Positions 1-4,564 of a stretch of 8,033 nt of DNA are shown here, piece by piece. Location: contig JAGNPP010000106.1 of the NCBI GenBank assembly GCA_017989575.1, positions 1 to 8,033 on the forward strand. The letters run 5' to 3'. Numbering within the stretch: position 1 is the stretch's first letter; each line of letters starts with the position of its first letter. The translations under genes and the position numbers were made by a program. The DNA is from Chryseobacterium sp. GTDB taxonomy: Bacteria > Bacteroidota > Bacteroidia > Flavobacteriales > Weeksellaceae. The notes beneath the pieces were generated by a model. It made no database searches. It was not told where the DNA came from and was given only the letters and a program-made list of their open reading frames with translations.

Positions 1-289
1 GTCCTAAAGCATTGTTGATTTTGTGCGCGCCTGTGTGATTCAAATCTTCTCTTTTCAGATAGATTTGAGTCTGATATTTTTCGCTGAGATTTTTTGCGAA
101 ATAGAGTGGCGTTGCACGTCCGACATAGTTTTTCAGCAAATCCTGAAACTCGGTTTGGAATTCTTCGGATTCGATGATCTGGATGTATTTTTCCTGCAAT
201 TCAGCAACGTTCGGGTAAAGCATTTCGGGAACGAAAGCGCCTCCGAAATCGCCGTAGTAGCCGTTTTTATCTGGATTTTGGTAGTTCAT
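1..289 (-). CDS. trpB: Tryptophan synthase beta chain, N-terminal 96 codons (runs off left edge)
   Basis: TrpB condenses indole with L-serine to tryptophan using pyridoxal phosphate, normally in a cytoplasmic complex with TrpA. The visible protein starts MNYQNPDKNGYYGDFGGAFV and carries the family's GRATPLYFA stretch (about residues 57-65) and KREDLNHTGAHKINNALG at the edge. Lys90 in HTGAHK is, by family knowledge, the PLP-binding lysine, so the cut falls just after the first catalytic landmark. The ATG at 287-289 fits the usual TrpB start. It is the last operon gene visible and lies 25 bp downstream of the transposase element, so it has no obvious promoter of its own. trpA would be expected further left but cannot be seen. 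Confidence 0.97.
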   Translation of the reverse strand, partial: MNYQNPDKNGYYGDFGGAFVPEMLYPNVAELQEKYIQIIESEEFQTEFQDLLKNYVGRATPLYFAKNLSEKYQTQIYLKREDLNHTGAHKINNALG

Positions 290-314
290 TTTTTAGGAAA
301 ATTGATTTAAAGAA

Positions 315-360
315 AGTCCCAAAGGGACGATTTAATAAAGGATAGGATGCAATCCTATCA
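315..360 (+). repeat. Left end module of the transposase element (two hairpins)
   Basis: Two palindromes, GTCCC-AAA-GGGAC (5-bp stem) and GATAGGAT-GCA-ATCCTATC (8-bp stem), are separated by 12 bp. The module is repeated inverted at 851-895. In the operon mRNA it would form two hairpins just upstream of trpB, with no T-run behind them, so it is not a terminator. Confidence 0.85.
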
Positions 361-379
361 AATTTACGAGTTGAGAAAA

Positions 380-832
380 TTAATCCCAAAGATATTTTTC
401 ATCATATTCGATTTTATATTTTTGATAATAACTAACGAGTTCTTTTTTGAAATCAAAGTTTTTATGATGTTCTCTCTGATTTTTAATGTAGTTTTTTACA
501 GCAAAAATATTATTTGGACTTACCGAAAATGCACCATAACCATCTTGCCAAAAGAAATTTTCATATTTTTTTCCTTTAGTTTTTATCCATTTTGAAGAGT
601 GTGCTTTTATCTCTTGAACCAACTTCATCAAAGCAATTTTTCTTGAAAGCAAACATAGAATATGAATGTGATTATCTGTTCCTCCAATTTGGATTGCTGT
701 ACTTTCAAAATCTTTGCAAATCGAACCTATATAAGCAAATAGTTCATTTTCAATATTTTCATCTATAAAATCATTTCTATACTTCGTACTGAAAATGATA
801 TGGATATAATTTTTGACTAATGATTGTGGCAT
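380..832 (-). CDS. IS200-like (Y1/HUH, REP-associated type) transposase
   Basis: This 150-residue protein belongs to the IS200-like transposase superfamily, whose members nick and join single-stranded DNA at hairpin ends through a tyrosine-DNA link. The HUH metal-binding motif is visible as H55-I-H57 in TDNHIHIL. The nucleophile is most likely Y115 in VKNYIKNQREHH. The acidic C-terminus ending YDEKYLWD is typical of this subfamily in Bacteroidetes. It starts MPQSLVKNYIHIIFSTKYR at the ATG at 830-832 and is full length, with no frameshift, so it may be active. It is oriented with the trp operon and lies between inverted hairpin modules that are its probable substrates. IS200-type and domesticated RAYT-type enzymes cannot be told apart from one copy. 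Confidence 0.92.
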   Translation of the reverse strand: MPQSLVKNYIHIIFSTKYRNDFIDENIENELFAYIGSICKDFESTAIQIGGTDNHIHILCLLSRKIALMKLVQEIKAHSSKWIKTKGKKYENFFWQDGYGAFSVSPNNIFAVKNYIKNQREHHKNFDFKKELVSYYQKYKIEYDEKYLWD

Positions 833-850
833 AATTATAATTTTTGTTTT

Positions 851-895
851 GATAGGATTGCATCCTATTCTTGGCTAATTCGTCCCTTTGGGACT
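851..895 (-). repeat. Right end module of the transposase element, overlapping the trpF 3' end
   Basis: This is the inverted counterpart of 315-360. Read on the minus strand it gives AGTCCCAAAGGGACGA, a variable spacer, then ATAGGATGCAATCCTATC. The outer hairpin lies inside the trpF reading frame and encodes its last residues. Confidence 0.85.
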
Positions 896-1564
896 ATTCA
901 ATAAATTTAGGAAAATTTTTATTTTTTCTAAATCTTTATTTCCTGGTTCAATCTCGAATTTCGAATTGATATCGAGTGCGATTGGTTGATAGTTAATGGT
1001 TGTCAGTTGATGGATATTTTCGTTTGAAATGCCACCACTTAAAAAATAAGGAGTTGGAAATTCGATTTCATTTAAAATCTTCCAATCGAAGGTCTTTCCT
1101 GTTCCGCCAAACGCTTTTGAATCTGTGTCAAATAGGAGATGGTTGATGGTTGTTGGTTGTTGGTTGATGGTTTTTTGAAGTTCGTCAGATGTTTGATTTC
1201 CTATTCGAATTACTTTTATTATTGTAATTTCAGGATTTAGTTTTTCTCTTAATTCTGAAATGAAATTGTCTGTCTCGTCGCCGTGAAGTTGAATGAAGTT
1301 TAATTTTGCCTTTTCTGAAATTTCTATAACTTTTTTAACATTTTCGTTTACAAAAACACCAACTTTTCCTGAATGTTTAATGGTTGAAATCTGTTCTAAA
1401 CTCAAATGATTCAATACAAATCTCGGCGATTTATTATAAAAGATAAAGCCGAGGAAATCAACTTTCAAATCAATTAATTCCTGAATTTGGTCGAGTTTTG
1501 TCAATCCGCAAACTTTTAGTTTTGGTTGATGGTTGTTGGTTGATTGTTGTTCGAATTCAAACAT
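875..1564 (-). CDS. trpF: Phosphoribosylanthranilate isomerase, with repeat-encoded insertions
   Basis: TrpF converts N-(5'-phosphoribosyl)anthranilate to the ribulose derivative used by TrpC, on a cytoplasmic (beta/alpha)8 barrel. KLKVCGLT (15-22) supplies the catalytic Cys19, and LLFDTDSKAFGGTGKTFDW (143-161) supplies the catalytic Asp146. IQLHGDE (91-97), FLSGGIS (174-180) and LDINSKFEIEPG (197-208) are family landmarks. The protein is 229 residues, slightly long. The excess is low-complexity: an N-terminal MFEFEQQSTNNHQP before the usual start of the domain, and T/I/N/Q/P/H tracts at about 131-142 and 185-194, all encoded by the GTTGATGG repeat family. The last residues SPKGTN and the stop come from the transposase end palindrome. 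It starts 18 bp after trpC. The catalytic residues are intact, so it is probably functional. Confidence 0.95.
   Translation of the reverse strand: MFEFEQQSTNNHQPKLKVCGLTKLDQIQELIDLKVDFLGFIFYNKSPRFVLNHLSLEQISTIKHSGKVGVFVNENVKKVIEISEKAKLNFIQLHGDETDNFISELREKLNPEITIIKVIRIGNQTSDELQKTINQQPTTINHLLFDTDSKAFGGTGKTFDWKILNEIEFPTPYFLSGGISNENIHQLTTINYQPIALDINSKFEIEPGNKDLEKIKIFLNLLNSPKGTN
981..1012 (+). repeat. GTTGATGG-family repeat inside trpF (near 3' end)
   Basis: This 32-nt copy matches the repeat at the trpE 3' end (4533-4564, read on the other strand) at 30 of 32 positions. In trpF it encodes the tract HQLTTINYQP, about residues 185-194, in a loop before the LDINSKFE strand. Confidence 0.8.
1141..1170 (+). 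repeat. GTTGATGG-family repeat inside trpF (middle)
   Basis: Tandem GGTTGATGGTTGTTGGTTG-like units are read on the coding strand as CAACCA-type codons. They encode about residues 132-142 (TINQQPTTINH) immediately before the strand LLFDTD with the catalytic Asp. The repeat is in frame. Confidence 0.8.
1523..1550 (+). repeat. GTTGATGG-family repeat at the trpF 5' end
   Basis: The units TGGTTGATGGTTGTTGGTTG followed by ATTGTTGT encode QQSTNNHQP (residues 6-14), ahead of the conserved KLKVCGLT. The repeat therefore forms an N-terminal extension. Confidence 0.75.
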
Positions 1565-1582
1565 TGGTAAATTGTTAGACTT

Positions 1583-2362
1583 TTATATTGCTACATTGGA
1601 AACAAATTCTTCGAATTTCTTCCCTGGATTTTCATTCTTCATAAAATATTCTCCCATTAAAAAACCATCAAAACCTTTATCTTTCAGGAATTTGAAATCT
1701 TCTTCGTTATAAATTCCGCTTTCTGCGACGGACAAGATATCTTTTGGAAGTTGGTTTTTCAAATTGACAGAATGTTGCAAATCGACTTTGAAATCCTTCA
1801 AATTTCTGTTGTTGATTCCGACAAAATCTACATCTTTATTAATATGAACAAGCTCTTCTTCCGAATGAATTTCTAACAAAACTTCGAGATTCAATTGATG
1901 AGCCAATTCTGTAAATTCTAAAACTTGAGTTGGTGAAAGGCAAGATGCAATCAACAAAATTACGTCGGCCCCAAGTGATTTTGCTTCATAGAATTGATAT
2001 TCATCGACCATAAAATCCTTTCTCAAAATTGGAATGTTGATGTGATTTCGAACGCTCAAAATATCTTCAAAACTTCCGCCGAAAAAATCTTTATCCGTCA
2101 AAATTGAAACCGCACTCGCTCCAAATTTTTCATATTGAGAAACGACTTCCAATGGCGAAACTTTGTCGTTAATTATTCCTTTGCTTGGAGATTTTCTTTT
2201 GAATTCGGTGATGATTCCGGATTTGGATTTCAAAGTTTGTTTCAAGGAAAAAGTTGTTCTCTCAAAGAATTCTGAATCTTTTAATTGTTCCAGAGAAATC
2301 TCGGATTTTGAATCTGCAATTTCCTGTTTTTTTCGTTCTATGATTTTATCTAAAATTGTCAT
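1583..2362 (-). CDS. trpC: Indole-3-glycerol phosphate synthase
   Basis: TrpC decarboxylates and closes the ring of the carboxyphenylamino-deoxyribulose phosphate made by TrpF, giving indole-3-glycerol phosphate for tryptophan synthase. At 259 residues it is the usual single-domain length, so trpC and trpF are separate genes here. Landmarks are IITEFKRKSPSKGII (about 50-64, catalytic lysine), ILRKDFMVDEYQFYEA (about 111-126, second lysine), LEVLLEIHSEEEL (catalytic glutamate), GINNRNL, and SVAESGI near the C-terminus. The ATG at 2360-2362 fits the family N-terminus MTILDKIIERKKQEIA. No repeat insertion is seen inside this gene, unlike its neighbour trpF. It lies between the structured repeat at 2398-2482 and trpF. 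Confidence 0.97.
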   Translation of the reverse strand: MTILDKIIERKKQEIADSKSEISLEQLKDSEFFERTTFSLKQTLKSKSGIITEFKRKSPSKGIINDKVSPLEVVSQYEKFGASAVSILTDKDFFGGSFEDILSVRNHINIPILRKDFMVDEYQFYEAKSLGADVILLIASCLSPTQVLEFTELAHQLNLEVLLEIHSEEELVHINKDVDFVGINNRNLKDFKVDLQHSVNLKNQLPKDILSVAESGIYNEEDFKFLKDKGFDGFLMGEYFMKNENPGKKFEEFVSNVAI

Positions 2363-2397
2363 TTCTTTTGACTAAACTTTATATTTATATTGAATCT

Positions 2398-2482
2398 GCG
2401 ACCCGACCTGAGTGGAGCTCATTTTTTGTTGCTGGAAAAGTAAAGGCAAAAAATAGCGGGAATGGAGGGCGGAAATTGTCGC
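2398..2482. repeat. Structured intergenic repeat, copy A (trpD-trpC gap)
   Basis: This 85-nt element is roughly 70% identical to copy B at 6784-6866. Its ends pair as GCGAC/GTCGC, and an inner stem pairs ATTTTTTG with CAAAAAAT. Both pairings are kept in copy B with compensating base changes, which argues for a selected RNA structure. It resembles what I remember of the Flavo-1 RNA motif of flavobacteria, but I cannot check the covariance model. The active strand cannot be decided from two copies. Here it would be transcribed within the operon mRNA. Confidence 0.65.
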
Positions 2483-2492
2483 CATAAAAATT

Positions 2493-3479
2493 CTACTTAA
2501 TAATATTCTTAAGGCTTTGTAACGCTTTTCCGTTTTCCAAACTTTCCTTTGCAAGTGTTAGACAATCATCAAAATTCCCATATTTTTCAGTGTTTAAAAG
2601 TGCGACTGTAGCATTTGCCAGAACCACAGAATTCTGTTCATCAGTTCCTTTTCCTTCCAAAATGTTAATGAAAATCTTCGCCGCTTCTTCTTTTGAATGA
2701 CCTCCAAAAATACTTTCCGGTTCGATGTTTTTGAATTTCAAATCTTCCGCTGAATAGATTTTTTCACCCGACTTATTGATGATTTTTGTATCTCCCGTCA
2801 ATGAAATTTCATCATAACCATCCAAAGCGTGAACGAGCATAAACTCGCTTTTCTGCTGTTGCAAAAGGTATTGATAAACTCTCGCAATCTCTAGATTCGC
2901 CACGCCAATCATAGAATATTTTGGTTTCGCCGGATTTACCAAAGGTCCAAGAATATTGAAAAAAGTCTTCAATCCTAATTGTTTTCTTAAAGGTGCTACA
3001 GATTTCAAAGCTGGATGGAAGAGTGGAGCGTGGATGAAGCAGATATTTCCTTTTTCTAAATCGGCTTTTAAATCTTCAGAATTATCTTTGAATTTGTATC
3101 CCAATTCCTCCAACACATTTGATGAACCAGAAATAGATGATGCGCCATAATTACCTTGTTTGGCGACTTTCTGTCCAGTTCCGGCAACGATGAAACTCGC
3201 CAAAGTCGAAATATTAAATGTGTTTTTTCCGTCGCCACCTGTTCCGACAATGTCCACCAAGTCGTTCGTCCCCAAATCGATAGGTTTTGCCAACTGAAGT
3301 AAAGCCTCACGGAAACCAGTGAGTTCTTCGAGCGTAATACTTCTCATCAAGAAAACGGTAACAAAGGCTGTCACCTCGCTTTCATTGAATTTATTTTGTG
3401 AAATCTCCGTCAGAATCGCCTTAGCTTCGGCTTTTGTTAAAGTTTGGTGGTTGAAGAGATATTGTAGTATTTGTTTCAT
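2493..3479 (-). CDS. trpD: Anthranilate phosphoribosyltransferase
   Basis: TrpD transfers phosphoribosyl from PRPP to anthranilate. At 328 residues the length is normal for a free-standing TrpD (not fused to TrpG). Landmarks in order are DIVGTGGDGKNTFNIS (about 77-92, the PRPP-binding glycine-rich loop), VAKQGNYGASSISGSSNVLEELG (KHGN-type anthranilate site), FNILGPLVNPAKPKYSMIGV, and VHALDGYDEIS (metal-binding acidic pair). The KHGN histidine, which contacts anthranilate in characterised enzymes, is glutamine here (KQGN). The ATG at 3477-3479 fits the start MKQILQYLFNHQTLTKAEA. It is separated from trpG by the hairpin repeat and from trpC by 130 bp holding structured repeat copy A. All other motifs are intact. 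Confidence 0.97.
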   Translation of the reverse strand: MKQILQYLFNHQTLTKAEAKAILTEISQNKFNESEVTAFVTVFLMRSITLEELTGFREALLQLAKPIDLGTNDLVDIVGTGGDGKNTFNISTLASFIVAGTGQKVAKQGNYGASSISGSSNVLEELGYKFKDNSEDLKADLEKGNICFIHAPLFHPALKSVAPLRKQLGLKTFFNILGPLVNPAKPKYSMIGVANLEIARVYQYLLQQQKSEFMLVHALDGYDEISLTGDTKIINKSGEKIYSAEDLKFKNIEPESIFGGHSKEEAAKIFINILEGKGTDEQNSVVLANATVALLNTEKYGNFDDCLTLAKESLENGKALQSLKNIIK

Positions 3480-3485
3480 AATATA

Positions 3486-3548
3486 GTTGTTAGTTGATGG
3501 TTGTTAGTTGTCGGTTTTCTATCAACAGACAACTAACAACTATCAACC
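3486..3548. repeat. GTTGATGG-family inverted repeat (empty hairpin) between trpG and trpD
   Basis: Arms at 3493-3512 (GTTGATGGTTGTTAGTTGTC) and 3528-3547 pair over 20 bp with one mismatch around a 15-nt loop. Read on the minus strand, the trpG-proximal 33 nt (3516-3548) match the trpE-proximal end of the four-helix-bundle cassette (4529-4561) at 30 of 33 positions. This looks like the same element without a gene inside. There is no T-run on the minus strand, so it is not a conventional terminator. It contains the trpG stop codon. Confidence 0.8.
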
Positions 3549-4154
3549 ATTTAAAAAGTTTTCTAAAATCTTTTTCCCATCGGGTGTCAAGATGCTTTCC
3601 GGATGATATTGTACGGCGTGAACGTCATAAGATTTGTGTTTCAAACTCATAATCATTCCGTTTTTATCAACGCTTGTGATTTCTAGTTCAACGGGAAAAT
3701 CATCAGGATTCACTGCCCAGGAATGGTATCTTCCAACTTCCAAAGTTTCTGGTAAACCATTGAAAATTTGGTGCGCATTGATTTGAATAGATTCTGTAGC
3801 AACCCCGTGATAGATTTCGGAAAGGTTAATCAAACTTCCACCAAAAGCTTCCGCAATTGCCTGTTGACCAAGGCAAACTCCGAAAATCGATTTCGATGGT
3901 GCATATTTTTTGATGACATCCAACAAAATTCCAGCTTCTTCCGGAATTCCAGGTCCTGGCGAAAGGATGATTTTGTCGTATTTGTCGATGTCTTCCAGGG
4001 CGATTTTATCGTTGCGGAAAACGTCTACTTCTTCACCAACAATCTGTTCGATGATTTGAACCAAATTGTAAGTGAAACTATCGTAATTATCGAACACCAG
4101 AATTTTGGTTGGTGGTTGATCGTTGATGGTTGATGGTTTTAGAATATCTGTCAT
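3543..4154 (-). CDS. trpG: Anthranilate synthase component II (glutamine amidotransferase)
   Basis: TrpG releases ammonia from glutamine and passes it to TrpE. At 203 residues it is slightly longer than usual. The class I amidotransferase triad is visible: Cys94 in FGVCLGQQ, and His184 and Glu186 in QYHPES. VFDNYDSFTYNLVQ (20-33) and LSPGPGIPEEAG (64-75) are also typical. The domain normally begins a residue or two before KILVFDNYDS, yet here it is preceded by MTDILKPSTINDQPPT, encoded by the end of the repeat cassette. There is no alternative ATG before the domain, so the extension is probably translated. The start codon lies 1 nt after the stop of the four-helix-bundle gene, implying coupled translation. 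The stop TGA lies in the next repeat (GGTTGA). Confidence 0.96.
   Translation of the reverse strand: MTDILKPSTINDQPPTKILVFDNYDSFTYNLVQIIEQIVGEEVDVFRNDKIALEDIDKYDKIILSPGPGIPEEAGILLDVIKKYAPSKSIFGVCLGQQAIAEAFGGSLINLSEIYHGVATESIQINAHQIFNGLPETLEVGRYHSWAVNPDDFPVELEITSVDKNGMIMSLKHKSYDVHAVQYHPESILTPDGKKILENFLNG
4107..4136 (+). repeat. GTTGATGG-family repeat at the trpG 5' end (left end of cassette)
   Basis: It contains GGTTGATCGTTGATGGTTG (4114-4132), the inverted partner, with one mismatch in 19, of 4543-4561. It encodes TrpG residues about 7-16. Confidence 0.85.
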
Positions 4155-4561
4155 TTTACTTAGTTCTGTAATAGTTTATGAATCCGTTTAATAATTTTTT
4201 GCAAATCATTATTTGATTGAGAATTATTATGAGTTCCTCGTCGCTTAAATAATTTTGGTCTGCTGATAAATAAAATTGCGTTTCAAGTTCATAAAGTGAA
4301 CCTCTGGCAATAAATAGAAAGTGTGTTGTATCTTTTGAAGTACTTCTTCCACAACCTTCTGCAATGTTTGAAGGGACAGAAATTGCACATCTTCTAATTT
4401 GATTAGTTAATCCAAATATTTCCTCTTTTGGATGATTTTTTGTTAGGTTGTAAACAATATTTGTTAGTTTTCTTGCTTCTTTCCAGACATCGAGATTAAT
4501 ATATTCCATATTTATGTGTTTTTTTGTATTTCTATCAACTGACAACCATCAACTATCAACC
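4114..4561 (-). mobile_element. Putative cassette: four-helix-bundle gene between 19-bp inverted repeats, inserted between trpE and trpG
   Basis: The inverted repeats at 4114-4132 and 4543-4561 agree at 18 of 19 positions and bracket a single intact gene. The trpE-proximal end is shared with the empty hairpin at 3486-3548 and with a copy inside trpF, so it behaves as a dispersed repeat and not as local sequence. Four-helix-bundle proteins of this family were first noted inside intervening sequences of 23S rRNA genes, also bordered by inverted repeats. The parallel suggests that the gene travels in hairpin-bordered DNA. No transposase is encoded, so mobilisation in trans or a non-transposon mechanism would be needed. 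That it is a mobile unit is inference. Confidence 0.55.
4156..4509 (-). CDS. Four-helix-bundle protein (23S rRNA intervening-sequence / S23 family)
   Basis: This 117-residue protein has the signature of the family (TIGR02436-like): an N-terminal YINLDVWKEARKLTN helix, FGLTNQIRRCAISVPSNIAE (32-51) followed by GCGRS, then FLFIARGSLYELETQ, and a C-terminal leucine-rich helix. Some members are encoded in 23S rRNA intervening sequences, and a relative (Avd) is an accessory protein of diversity-generating retroelements. No general biochemical function is established, and none is claimed here. I chose the ATG at 4507-4509 because the conserved family N-terminus begins at MEYINLDVW; an upstream TTG extension would run into the repeat. 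It sits between trpE and trpG in the same direction, 46 nt after trpE and 1 nt before trpG. It has no link to tryptophan synthesis and is probably a passenger. Confidence 0.93.
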   Translation of the reverse strand: MEYINLDVWKEARKLTNIVYNLTKNHPKEEIFGLTNQIRRCAISVPSNIAEGCGRSTSKDTTHFLFIARGSLYELETQFYLSADQNYLSDEELIIILNQIMICKKLLNGFINYYRTK

Positions 4562-4564
4562 AAT
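4533..4564 (-). repeat. GTTGATGG-family repeat at the trpE 3' end (right end of cassette)
   Basis: On the coding strand it begins ATTGGTTGATAGTTGATGG and matches the copy in trpF (981-1012) at 30 of 32 positions. It contributes trpE's last two codons (partly) and the TGA stop. Confidence 0.85.

Larger units (their letters stand above)
315..895 (-). mobile_element. IS200-like/RAYT element with inverted two-palindrome ends, inserted between trpF and trpB
   Basis: A Y1 transposase gene is bracketed by two inverted copies of a module made of two hairpins. The outer hairpin is GTCCC-AAA-GGGAC (316-328 and, inverted, 882-894). The inner one is GATAGGAT-GCA-ATCCTATC (341-359), with a near-identical copy at 851-868. 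Between the two hairpins of each end the sequence differs, while the hairpins and the adjacent CGA and CAAA are conserved. The element fills almost all of the 585-bp trpF-trpB gap. Hairpin ends around a single HUH/Y1 transposase are the hallmark of IS200/IS605 and REP-associated transposase (RAYT) units. I see no target duplication, as expected for this class. The exact boundaries are inferred from the palindromes. Confidence 0.8.

Noticed and set aside
23..310. Plus-strand open frame over the trpB start
   Set aside because: It is the antisense shadow of trpB, whose conserved protein sequence is clear on the minus strand.
3486..3548. Short CRISPR-like array from the repeated GTTGATGG units
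   Set aside because: Units are contiguous and imperfect with no regular spacers, arms are inverted, and no cas genes are near.
4510..4545. Earlier TTG start for the four-helix-bundle protein
   Set aside because: The extra residues come from the repeat and its neighbouring A-rich stretch, while the family N-terminus begins at the ATG at 4509.
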